Origin: Theropithecus gelada
Lineage: Eukaryota; Chordata; Mammalia; Primates; Cercopithecidae
NCBI RefSeq assembly: GCF_003255815.1
Contig: NC_037668.1
Span: 10,701,736 to 10,765,735 of the forward strand
Reading direction: 5' to 3'
DNA: 64,000 nucleotides
Shown here: piece by piece, positions 25,180 to 35,199 of the stretch
Position numbering within the stretch: position 1 is the stretch's first letter
Layout of the letters: each line of letters opens with the position of its first letter
Position numbers and translations under genes: made by a program
Notes under the pieces: generated by a model
Told to the model about the DNA's origin: nothing
Databases searched by the model: none
The model's input: the letters and a program-made list of their open reading frames with translations, nothing else

Positions 25180-25650
25180 CACCTATCTATTGTTGCATAA
25201 TAAACCTTCCCAAAACTAATAGCTAAAAACAAACAAACAAAAAATTGTTCACAAATCTGCAATTTGGGTAGGGCACAACAGGAACTGCCCGTCTCTGTTC
25301 TATGCAGTGTCAGCTCTGGGGTGGCTGACTGGGGGAATAAGGATGCACTTTCAAGAGGATTCATTCATATGCCAGAGTTAGGTGAGCTGGGGGCCTCAAT
25401 GTTTCCTTAAGGGATCTCTCTACGACTGGCTTCCTCATGGCATTGTGGCTGGGGTCCAAGACCAGGTATCCCAGCAGACAGGAAGTTGAAGCATCACTTC
25501 CACATTATCATATCATGTAGGCATTTACAGAATGCCTTACAGAATTACAGAATCCCTTCCAATTCGGTGGAAGGGAATGTAAACTCAACCACCTAATGAG
25601 ATGAAAGCCAAATAATTTTAGGGTCATTTTTTACAGTCACCACACAAAAT
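25180..25650 (+). mobile_element. ERVL-type LTR remnant (LTR16/LTR33-like)
   Basis: Its landmarks follow this LTR group: attgttgcataataaacctt, cccaaaactaatagct, cacaaatctgcaatttggg, gtggctgactgggggaat and a terminal half with acttccacattatc. Divergence is high. I am confident that it is an ERVL-type LTR but not of the subfamily, and the boundaries are approximate. Confidence 0.62.
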
Positions 25651-25839
25651 AACCTTTTAGCTATGTTCTACTACCCTGGGATTTATAATTCTGCAATTTG
25701 CTTTATTGCAGAAGCTTTCAAAAGTCATATGAGAGGATTTCACTTAAATGAAAACAATAATATAATCATCATTAACAATACTGACATTAAAGTTCTGATT
25801 GTGTATGAGGTACTATATCAATATATTCCATATATGATA

Positions 25840-26158
25840 TCACTTTTTTCTTTCTTTTATTTTTATGTTATTTTTGAGACAGAGTCTCACTCTGTCACCC
25901 AGGCTGGAGTGCAATGGCACTATATCAGCTCACTGCAGCCCCAGCCTCCTGGGTTCAAGTGATTCTCCTGCCTCAACCTTCAGAGTTCCTGGGATTACAG
26001 GCGTGCGCCACCATGCCTGGCTAATTTTTGTAGTTTTACTAGAGATGAGGCTTCACCATGTTGGCCAGGCTGATCTCTAACTCCTGACCTCAAGCGATCC
26101 ACCTGCCTTGGCCTCGCAAAGCACCAGGATTACAAGTGTGAGCCACTGCGCCTGACCT
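25840..26158 (-). mobile_element. Alu SINE (full length)
   Basis: A minus-strand Alu. T-rich tail at 25840-25874, then gagacagagtctcactctgt, the middle linker near 26018-26040 and the end at gtgagccactgcgcctgac. It interrupts AT-rich sequence just before a run of MIR copies. The open frames on the plus strand through it are antisense-Alu artefacts. Confidence 0.96.
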
Positions 26159-26169
26159 CTTTTTTTCAA

Positions 26170-26420
26170 AATTTAACATTTATATGGTACTTACTATATA
26201 CCAGGCACTGTTCTTGGTGCATTAAGGATATAACCTAATTTAATTTTTTAACAATCTCATAAATTACATGCTATTATTATGTCCACTCTATAAATTGGAA
26301 AACCTAGAATGAAGGGATTAAACACTTGCACAGTCACATAGCCACTGAGGATGGAGTCAGGATTTGAACCTGTAGTCTGACCCTAGAGCCTGCACTTTTA
26401 ACCACTGTGTTATGCTATCA
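26170..26420 (-). mobile_element. MIR SINE, nearly complete
   Basis: The reverse complement of MIR from end to end: aacatttatatggtacttac, ataccaggcactgttcttgg, ctattattatgtccactcta, aacacttgcacagtcacata, gaggatggagtcaggatttg, aacctgtagtctg, and ctgcacttttaaccactgtg. It is one of the better preserved MIR copies in the window. Confidence 0.92.
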
Positions 26421-26429
26421 CTTTCTTAT

Positions 26430-26517
26430 TCCATCCAGTAATACTGCAAAGTAAGCACTATTGTGATCTCATTTGACAGAAGAAAAAGCTGAGGTTTAAA
26501 GCTGTTATGTGATCTAT
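26430..26517 (-). mobile_element. MIR SINE fragment, cut by Alu
   Basis: A second MIR piece: actgcaaagtaagcactatt, gatctcatttgacagaagaa, then gctgaggtttaaagc. It stops abruptly at the Alu boundary and does not resume in the same place on the other side. Confidence 0.75.
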
Positions 26518-26781
26518 TCAAAGTCTGGAGTGCAGTGGCACGATCTTGGTTCACTGCAACCTCCACCTCCTGGGCTCAAGCCATCCTCCCACCTCAGCCT
26601 CCCAAATAGGTGGGACTATAGACACACACCACCACACCCAGCTAATTTTTGTATTTTTAGTAAAGACAGGGTTTTGCCATGTTGCCCAGGCTTGTCTCAA
26701 GATCCTGAGCTCAAGCAATCTGCCTGCCTTAGCCTCCCAAAGTGCTGGGATTACAGGTATAAGCCACCACGCCCGGCCTGT
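26518..26781 (-). mobile_element. Alu SINE lacking its 3' end and A-tail
   Basis: A minus-strand Alu beginning inside the element at gtctggagtgcagtggcacg and running to gccaccacgcccggcc. About 35 bp of the Alu 3' end and the whole tail are absent, and no flanking direct repeat is seen. That is unusual, because normal Alu insertions keep the tail. Confidence 0.92.
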
Positions 26782-26955
26782 GCCAGTATTTTATATATTG
26801 TTTCTAATCCTCACAGCAACATTGCAAGGTAGATGTGTGGAAACTGAGAATCAAATGTTAACTCATTCTACATCACATAGCTAGCAGGAATTGGAGCTGG
26901 GATTCAAGCTCAGATGTATGTGGCTGCAAAACCAGGCTTCTTTACCCTGTATTGC
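26782..26955 (-). mobile_element. MIR SINE remnant
   Basis: It starts tgtgccagtattttatatat immediately after the Alu, then aatcctcacagcaacattgc, aggtagatg, tggaaactgagaatc, acatagctagcaggaatt and gctgggattcaagctcag. Its starting point in MIR differs from where the piece at 26430-26517 stopped, so it is a separate MIR copy. Confidence 0.85.
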
Positions 26956-29127
26956 TCTCATCTTCAGGTATAGGGAAATAAGGGAGGAATGGAGAAATTG
27001 ATACCATTAATAGAAGAGAGGATCTCTTTCTACACTGTGACTCTGGTTAACCTCTGAGGGTGCTAAGCAGAGATGTCCAGAGATGACAAGATAACCACAC
27101 AGTATTAGGAAAGATGTCTGGATCTATTGTTAAATCATAAATACCAGCTCTATATTTTTCTGTCTTCCTTGGAGAAATCAGTTTTCTTTTCTTTCTAGGG
27201 CATGACCTGTTTTTCATTGCAGCCACCATCTTCAGCCCAGCTGATAGAGGAGGAAGGTAAAGTGATGAAAGTCAACATTTACCCAGGGACCTTTTGTGGT
27301 TTAGTCAATTAATTGTTGGCTCTGGGGAGAGGGGGTGTGGAAGAAGAGTGAAGAGAAAAGGAAGGAGTGAAACAAACAAAAAAAAGAAATCAACTAATCT
27401 CCCACACCTGTCAGGGTTCTTCTCAACTTTTCCTATGAAGATGTCCCCTGTGGCCCATTTAGAGCCATTTACCAAACGTTTTTTGAGATTTCTTTGATTT
27501 TAACATCTGCTTTCCTCTTTCTTCCCTGCATAGTCCTATGCTTCCGGGATGCATGGCAGTTAGCCTTTGATCTTGGTGCCTCTTGTTAGCTGCATGCTGT
27601 AAGTTATCCCCCTCCTCAAGCTAATTCTTGGCAATGTTGAAATCTACATCCTTCCTTCTTCACTCTCTTTATCACAGCCTCCCATCAAGTTTGACATGAG
27701 TCAGACCAGCTATCCCCACGGAGATTCACAGAGCTCACAAATACTTTAATAGGAACAGGAGCTCCAGCCCATACAGAGTCCCAAAGATATTACGTTAATC
27801 CTGTAAACCAACCATCTTAAAAGTCATAGATGTCCCCCAAAAATCAGGTTATCAGTGAAAAATAAGTGTAGTATAAATTTCAAGCATAATCAGGTTAGGT
27901 AGGACAATTTTCTGTGGAATTTGTATAATCACCATTACTGTCATTACTTGATGTATCTCAACTTCAAATTCGGTATGATACTCATCGAAGTGTAGGAAGA
28001 GTTGAAAAATATACTAAAAAGCTAATTTGTGGGAGGCTAACTTGTTTTAATTTAGAAGACTAAATTATAGAAGCCTCTAAAAGAACACAAATGTATTCTT
28101 TTTATTAGTAAGGCCTATAAAATTATTACAATTACCCAATTATCTATTTTCTAGGGATATTTGCAAAATGAATATATGATGACGATTTACAATAAATTTT
28201 AAGTGTGAATTGAACCTGTCTTCAAAATATTTTCTCAATTTTAATATTTTCAGGTGATATTTCCAACACATAACATTTGTATTCAACCTGTTCTTTAATG
28301 ATAGTGAGGACAAAGGTGAATGTCCGACCATCTCCTGGTCAAGTAATCATAAATTTTGAATAATGAAGATTTTATTGTACTACTTTTCTACCCTTTGGGA
28401 AAACCCAATTAATACGTAAAACATTTCTTCTAGGGAGTAGGAATTACTTTCTATATTTTTAAATTATTCATTATTATAAGATTCCCAAAGGAAATCAGGT
28501 CCCATTTCAGTTAACTCTTAAATATCCAAGTGAATTTTTAATTCTGTGCCTTTTCCACAGCTGACATACATGCCAGTTACATTTTAGTCATGGATTCTAC
28601 TCTACAGCATGCTTCTGGTAGCTATTCTTGGCCTCCTATCTGGTAGGGAAGCTTATGGAATATCCAATGTTAATATCAGACTGAATTAAAAGCTACTTTT
28701 TGGCATCTTACTTTTGAATTATTAGATATTTAGGGGTTGCTCATATCATGGCCCTTTCTAGATAATTAAGAGTAAACCTTGTTAACCCATTGCTCCAGAA
28801 GAGGGTCATGGAAAGTGAAGAAATCTGCTCCTATTTTTATAAGATTTGTTAGTAACTAAAGAAAGTGAAACACACACAGACACACACATGCACACACACA
28901 CACGCAAATCTAGAATTAAAAAGGAGAGAAGAGATATTGTCGTTTTGGCTGAAATACTCAAAGTATAACATGACCATGAAACTGACAAGGTTGGCTTTAG
29001 ATCCCTGAGTTTTAAACTGTTCCGTGGCCTAAAAATTGAACAGTGTTCCAAGAACTGAGTAGAATCTAGGGAATGAAAGGAAATTGAGGCAGGAAGAGTC
29101 AGGGAAGACATTCAAAGGAATAGGTTT
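26956..29127. other. unique sequence with one microsatellite
   Basis: 2.2 kb without a confidently named transposable element apart from the (CA)n at 28870. Open frames such as 28806-29111 (minus) reflect chance and the CA repeat. No exon signature could be established. Confidence 0.4.
28870..28905. repeat. imperfect (CA)n microsatellite
   Basis: cacacacaga, cacacacatg and cacacacacacacgc in succession, about 36 bp. Confidence 0.93.
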
Positions 29128-29494
29128 TGCTATGGTCTGAATGTTTGTGTTCCTCTAAAATTCATATGCTGATATTCTAACCCCCAAGGCAATTGTGTTA
29201 GGAAGCAGTGCATTTGGGAGTTATTAGGTCATGAGGGAAAAGCCCTCATGATTAGGATTAGTGCCCTTATAAAAACAACCTCAGAGAGCTGCGTTGCCCT
29301 TTTCACCATGTGAGGGCACAGCATGAAGACAACGTTTATGAACCAGAAAGCCAGACCTCGACAGACACAGAATCTGCTGGTGCCTTGATCTGGAGGACTT
29401 CTTAGCCTCCAGGTCCATGAAGAATAAGTTTCTGTTGTTTATAAGCTACCCAGTCTATGGAATTTTCTTATAGCAGCCAGAATGTACTAGGACA
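29128..29494 (+). mobile_element. MLT1-type LTR (MaLR, ERVL)
   Basis: A complete MLT1A-like LTR. It starts tgctatggtctgaatgtttg and has aaaattcatatgctgat, gagttattaggtcatgaggg and agtgcccttataaaaacaac. It ends with ctacccagtctatggaattt, then cagaatgtactaggaca. The flanks ggttt (29123-29127) and ggttc (29495-29499) look like a diverged 5-bp target-site duplication. It is therefore a solo LTR. Confidence 0.92.
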
Positions 29495-29499
29495 GGTTC

Positions 29500-30140
29500 T
29501 TAATTGAATTTTGGAGGCAGGTGAAGAAGGACGAAGTTGGCAGAGAGAAGGAAGAATGTCCTAGGCTGTGTTGATTAGAAGTTGCTCAGAGTAGACTTCC
29601 TCCCCACTGGCAGATGCTTCCAGAACTTCTTTGAAGGAAAAAAGCACACTTGTGGAACTCGGAGTAGGCTGTCCTCACCTAGCCCAGACAGAGGAACAAC
29701 TTTGCTGACTCCATCACGTGCTGCTGATGGTGAAGGGCGAAGGTCCTGGAATGCCTTTCTTTGAGCCTCATCCCTCTTCATGACTTCCCAGAGAGAACTG
29801 TCAGTGAGGTGTTCCAGGCCATGAAAAATGATCCTCTTCCCAGAGACTAGATTTTTTTCACTTAGAGAAATCAAGCATCTTCTTTTCCTGAAAGCATTTG
29901 TCAATGGGACAAGTCCTATTGCTCTCAAGGTGTCTCCACCCCCTTTGGTGCCTGGCCCCTGGAGATCTGAGATTCAACTGCTGGGCATTATTACAGACCC
30001 TGCTCTTCTCTACTGCATATCCCCCCAGCAGTGTGTGGTCTCTTAGAGCTACAACCTATGCACGCTATTCTCTGTAAGAGAGTAGCTCTCTGAGACAAAT
30101 ATTTTCCAATCTCTCCTGCCTGCCTCCAATGAATGACTAA
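29500..30140. other. unique, GC-richer block
   Basis: No repeat family was recognised. It is richer in G and C than the neighbouring sequence and holds the longest minus-strand frame outside L1 (29575-29928, 117 codons), opposite plus-strand frames 29582-29764 and 29828-30046. No domain, signal peptide or splice pattern supports a gene. Confidence 0.4.
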
Positions 30141-30149
30141 ACCTAGCAA

Positions 30150-30310
30150 CTGATGTTTACATAGCACTTACCTTCTAGAGAGCTCAGAGCAATTTTCAGT
30201 GGCAGACTCTAATCCTTCCCCAGCTTCCGGATAGCAATAAGTATTAATATTGTTCCCCTGAATATATAAGAAAAAGATCGAGTCAAGGAACTTGTAACAG
30301 CTTGCTGAAT
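30150..30310 (-). mobile_element. MIR remnant, diverged
   Basis: gatgtttacatagcacttac, then tattaatattgttcccctga and a region similar to MIR around gtcaaggaacttgtaacagc. Divergence is very high. Confidence 0.5.
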
Positions 30311-30414
30311 AACACCTGTCATTTGTTGGTTCATGCATTCCATTGATTTTTCCAATTATGCCCTTATTTTTGTACAATAAGATATTTTCACATATATTAA
30401 CTCATTTTTTCCCC

Positions 30415-30585
30415 AAATTTGCTTGATAATAAGAATAACCCGGAGCTCTTGTTAAACAAACAACTTCAATGACCCCTGTCCTGAACATTTTTTATTCGGT
30501 TGGTCTGAGATGGGACGTAGGAATTTATGTGTTTAACAAGCACGCCAGGGGATTTACCCCCTTTTTTGTGAAGTATAACATTCTC
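30415..30585 (-). mobile_element. MER5A-like hAT DNA transposon remnant
   Basis: gagctcttgttaaacaaaca, then ttggtctgagatgggacgta and ggaatttatgtgtttaacaa follow the reverse complement of MER5A. A similar element in the other orientation lies at 5510-5645. Confidence 0.65.
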
Positions 30586-30609
30586 TGTGATTATTATCAT
30601 TAAGAAAAT

Positions 30610-30760
30610 TTTGGAAACTCAATTTATTTCATTTAATTTTTACAGTGACCCTGTGGGGTATTACTATGCACCTTTATTTAGAAATAAATGTGTGATCAGC
30701 ATATCAATCTGGGAGGCCCAGATATGAAATCTCAGTTAATTCAATTCTAACTCTCAAGAC
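30610..30760 (-). mobile_element. MIR remnant, diverged
   Basis: tttatttcatttaattttta, then cagtgaccctgtggggtatt and actatgcacctttattt resemble the MIR core in reverse. The 5' half is weak. Confidence 0.5.
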
Positions 30761-31069
30761 AAGAGATGGCAGCTGATTTCTTATATTTCCTAGGTTTTCT
30801 CAACCACACTTTCTCACTTAAACAATTAAAGCTAAAGTTATTCATCTGAAGTTTGAACTATATACATAATTTCTGTTTAGATCCATGCCATAAATCAGTG
30901 CCGTAAGAGCCATAGAAATTATGAAACCATAGACATAGTTCAAAATAAGCTCTTTCCCTTTTCCAAAAACTTGATATCTTTTCTGCACATTTAAGCTCAT
31001 CTTGTTAGCTCCCCCTTGGACTTTGCCTTATTTTTATTCAATTCATTCCATTGTTGTTATTGCTATTTT
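30761..31069. other. unique sequence
   Basis: No repeat or gene was recognised. Confidence 0.4.
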
Positions 31070-31132
31070 CTTCTCTCTCACTTTCTCACTGTCTTTCTCT
31101 CTGTCCCTCCTCTATCTTCCTCCCTCTCTACC
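31070..31132. repeat. pyrimidine-rich (CT) tract
   Basis: About 60 bases almost free of purines (ctctctcactttctcactgt and so on) directly before the MSTB LTR. A matching ccctccctcc run follows the LTR at 31503-31537. Confidence 0.85.
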
Positions 31133-31495
31133 TGATATGGTTTGGCTCTATGTCCCCACTCAAATCTCACCTTGAATTGTAATAATTCTCACATGTCAGG
31201 GGTGGGACCGGGTGGAATAACTGAATCATGGAGGCGGTTTCGCCTATAATGTTCTCATGAGAGTGAGTGAGTTCTCAGGAGATCTGATGGTTTGATAAGG
31301 GGCTTCTCCCCCTTTGCTTGGCACTTCTTTCTGCCACCATGTGATGAAAGACGTGTTTGCTTCCCCTTCAGCCATGATTGTAAGTTTTCTGAGGCCTCCC
31401 CAGCCATGTGGAACTGTGAGTCAATTAAACCTCTTTCCCTTATAAATTACCCAGTCTTGGGCAGTTCTTTATACCAGTGTGAGAACACAATGCTT
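31133..31495 (+). mobile_element. solo LTR, MSTB-like (MaLR, ERVL)
   Basis: It starts tgatatggtttggctctatg and has ctcaccttgaattgtaataa, gagttctcaggagatctgat, gccatgattgtaagttttct and ggaactgtgagtcaattaaa. It ends near ccagtgtgagaacacaatgc. Low-complexity CT sequence on both sides prevents a clear view of the target-site duplication. Confidence 0.92.
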
Positions 31496-31537
31496 AATCC
31501 CCATCTCCCTCCCTCCTTCACTCTTTCTCTTTCTCTC

Positions 31538-31914
31538 TAACTGCTTTTATTTCTTGCTGAGATACTTCCAAGTCTGTTTTTTTTTCTCTCACAATTGCTT
31601 TGTGACCACCTATAGGGCTGCATGATTCCAACCCATAGTCATAAAGTTCTATTTCTGAGGAGTCTGGAAGAATTTCTGTCAACTATAAGAGGGAGCATCA
31701 GCCTACACATGATCCTAGGGAGGCCAGAAAGTCAGGAGCTCCTCTCTTCTACAGTTCCCATGGCTCTTCTCACTTGCAAACTGTTAGGCTAGGGAGTAGA
31801 CCCACAAGCAACATTTTAAATCTGAATGAAAACTGAAACAATTCAACTGTTCAAGTGGTCCATAACAATGTAATTTCTGGCATTACATAAATCCAGTAGT
31901 GTGCTGGTTATCTA
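31538..31914. other. unique sequence
   Basis: No repeat or gene was recognised. Confidence 0.4.
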
Positions 31915-31980
31915 GAAAAGAGTAAGAAAGAAAGAAGAAAGGAGAAGGAAGGGAGATAGAAAGAGAAAGAGAGAATGAAA
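31915..31980. repeat. purine-rich (GA/GAAA) tract
   Basis: About 65 bases of almost pure A and G (agaaagaaagaagaaaggag and onward). With the pyrimidine-rich tract at 31070-31132 it makes an inverted low-complexity pair about 0.8 kb apart. Confidence 0.88.
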
Positions 31981-32299
31981 GCCCTGATTTATTTATGTAG
32001 CATATACATGTTTAGTAGAGTAAATACTCTTAAGATGGACAATTTCAAGCTACCAAAGATTTAACGACCAGCTTAAAAGAGTCTTTAATATTAGCAATCA
32101 GCTTTTATAAGCTGGTGTGAGCCAGCTCCAGCATGCCACTGTGTAAATCTAACTCCAGAAAAAATTAATTCACTTTCCCCAGATCTTCTAATGCTTTCTA
32201 GTAGGTACTTTATGTACTGGTAGACAAAGGATTGATTATCATACCCCAGAGATGTTCTCTGCTATCCTATCACCATACCTTTCCTCATAATGGTCTATT

Positions 32300-32530
32300 T
32301 TCTAGAAATGCCCTTTTCCTTCATCTCTTAAAGACCTATCTCAAATGTTTTCTGGGTCTTCATAGTTATTGACCTATAGCCCTCTTAAAACATTTATGAT
32401 GTTTAATCTTGTATTAGAGCAATTTTTATACTTTTATCCCATATATTTACTGGATAAAAGCTCTATGTCTGTATTACCCTTGTATTCTTGCAGCACTGAG
32501 TTCAATGCTTGGAGAAGAGTAGGCATTCAA
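32300..32530 (+). mobile_element. L2 LINE 3' remnant
   Basis: cctatctcaaatgttttctg, then tggataaaagctctatgtct, ttgtattcttgcagcactga and gaagagtaggcattcaa follow the L2 3' end in order. Divergence is high. Confidence 0.6.
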
Positions 32531-32784
32531 AGCCATTTTACCAACCACCTATTACATGCTTTCAATATAGCAGGTATTAATCTAGATCCTAGAACCCCAA
32601 TTTGATTTAAGGAACTGGAAACTTTAAAATAGGGGTCTGTGGAGAAACCCTGGTTTCAGATGGTTAATGGAAGTTAACTATTAACCCAAGATATTTGGAA
32701 CAAGTTGATGACTACATTAAGCAGATAGCTTCCACCTAGACCCATTGGAATAATTAGTCTATTAAAGGTTAGCCATATTTTTTT

Positions 32785-32995
32785 ATAAAGAAACAGGTAA
32801 TAAATATTTTAGGCTTTCAGTCCTTTAAGACTCTGCCAAAACTATTCAACTCTTGCAATGTACTGCAAAAGCAGCCATAAATTATACATAAACAAAATCA
32901 GCATGGCTGTATACCAATAAAACTTTATTTATAAACACAGGTGATAAGCCAGATTTGGCCCACAAGCCATAATTTGCCAACCCTTGGCCTAGATA
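32785..32995 (+). mobile_element. hAT-type DNA transposon remnant
   Basis: taaatattttaggctttcag, then caaaagcagccataaattat, tggctgtataccaataaaac and the end ttggcccacaagccataatt match a common mammalian hAT-Charlie type repeat. I am confident of the repeat but not of its subfamily name. Orientation is given relative to the form I remember. Confidence 0.68.
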
Positions 32996-34725
32996 CTTTA
33001 AAGCACTGATTTCCAAACTCTCATGTAAATGATTTTGTCTGTTTTCCTTTTAGTCATAATGTTTCTCTTTGCTACTCTAACTTATATGCTTCTAACTTAG
33101 TCCATAATGCCTTCTTATCAATAATTCTTAAGTCTAGGCTTGTTAAATACAATTACCAGTCTATAATTTAGCTCATCCAGGTTATTGCTAATGCAGCCAT
33201 TCTGAAAAACAGTATAAAGATATGTTACACTGATCTTGCCAATAGTAATACTACTTACAGACAATGTATAAATGAAATTAAATGCCCATGTAATACAAGG
33301 TGATACAGGTACTACTGGAATGCAACAATGACTGTCATGATGACACCTAGAGATAATATATTTACAATTCTATTAAGTTTGTATATATCTCTTATGAAGT
33401 ATCTGAGTTCTTTTTCCTATGAGAAAATGAGCACCTTCAGTGCCAACTCATGACTAAGACTGCTTGTTCTATAGTGCTAATAGTTAGACTATTTCGAGTT
33501 TATGATTCATCAGTACCCTCAATGTACTGTTTCTTACAAAGCATCTGTATGGATACAACCTTTCCTATGTAAATGAGTAGTAATTGGTGAAACAAAGTCT
33601 ACGGGTAATGATCCCATTCACAGAAGCTAGAAAACTTGAAATGGTCATCAAAAATGAATTCTCTACTATGGCTCTTGTCCTGGATACACAACTGACCTTT
33701 TAAAATTCCTTCACCCAAGTAATTATGAAAAATAAACTAACCTTAGATTTTCTTTTGGCCAATTAGAGAAAATCAGTACTATTTCATAATTTATGTTGTA
33801 CCTGAATTAACAACATTGTTTAAATGGAGCATTTCATATCAAAACTAAAATAAAAGACAATCTATCTATCTATGGAAGACTCAAGCAGTCAGTAGAATTT
33901 GTGTTTTGGTCAATTCTCAGAAATCTTGGTTTATTATTTGAGAGTGTTTATCAGTTTCTTCTAATAATATTTTTTATATTTGTCATGAAATTGTTCAATA
34001 TGTATTTTCCAGAGTCTTAAATGTTGTCATGTAGCCATCATCCCAAACAATGACTGACCAAACAACAAAAATAAAGAAGAGGATGAAGCCATGCTGATTA
34101 ATGGTTGAGTGAAATTTAGATATGTGTAAACAAAACCGCATCTGCAAGGAGAATCAACAACTAGGATGTAACTATGGGTAGTCCTTGCTGTCTTTCCTGA
34201 AACTTTAATTGAGGAAAGATGTAAAAGGGTGATTGAAAAAAAATTTTAACTTCCCACACTCCTAGAAGACGACTAATTGTTCTAAAGCCAGGGTAACAAA
34301 CAGTGACCAGAATAAGTTTTAAACCTACTTAATGAGTAAGAGTTCCACAGCCATAAACCATCAGAATCAGTTTTAAACATATTTAAAATGTTTAATCAAG
34401 TCAAATTAAAATGTTTACTTAAATCAAATACAACTTGTTTAATGAACACTTTTCTGTAAGTCAATCAATTAATGACAACCCCTTGCTTTTGAAAGTCAAT
34501 CAGTCAGAAATGGACTCATTTCATAAACATACTTCCAATTGCCATATAATTAAGAAAAGTCTTCTTCAAATAACCACATTTCTACAATTGACAACAAACT
34601 AGTCACAACTCTTTTGAATTCTATGACTGTTACAAATCCTTATAGAAGATAATTGTTTTCCTGCCTGGAAAAACTGTGACCAAACAGCCTAGATATTCTT
34701 TACTTAACCAAGCAATAAATTCAGC
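32996..34725. other. unique sequence, possibly very old repeats
   Basis: 1.7 kb with no confidently named element. A short phrase near 33190 (tgcagccattctgaaaaaca) is reminiscent of an L1 3' region but is too short to call. A small (TCTA)3 lies at about 33863. Confidence 0.4.
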
Positions 34726-34729
34726 ATAT

Positions 34730-35060
34730 TTTGTTTATTTGTCTCATCATTTTGGGTGATGGCTTCACTCTTTGAGAAGATGGAGAAATGGAACAAGACA
34801 GAAAGGGTATTCCAGGTACTAGAAATAGCATGGAGGCAAAGACATGGAGGCACAAAAGTATTTGGTGAGTTCAGGAATGTAGAACCCTTGTAGTAGTTTC
34901 TTGGAGTTGGAAATATCAATTGAAGACAGACTTTGAACTTCACAGGCCAGTATAAGAAGTTTATATTTTATCTGCTAGGCTTTGAAGGCACATTGAATAT
35001 TTTAAAAGGCAAGTATTATAATTAAATACAAGTTTTAGGAGCTAAAATGCAGTGTTAGGA
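34730..35060 (-). mobile_element. L2 LINE fragment
   Basis: gggtattccaggtactagaa, then catggaggcaaagac, aggccagtataagaagttta and tattttaaaaggcaagtatt follow the reverse complement of the L2 3' region, the part upstream of that seen at 21030. Confidence 0.68.
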
Positions 35061-35199
35061 TTAGTGGTTGAAGTGTCTGTGACATATTCAATAATTATAT
35101 AATTATGGTAAACTACCTCTATAATAATTAAATAAGTATATCCTACCAAATCTATGATTTACTAAATGAGAGAGGTAAAAAATTAGAATAAACGATGAG

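Noticed and set aside
26509..26884. Plus-strand frames of 107 and 112 codons
   Set aside because: They read an antisense Alu, a classic artefact with Alu-typical residues and no independent support.
33180..33240. Possible L1 3' fragment
   Set aside because: A single phrase resembles L1 and the flanking order does not continue.
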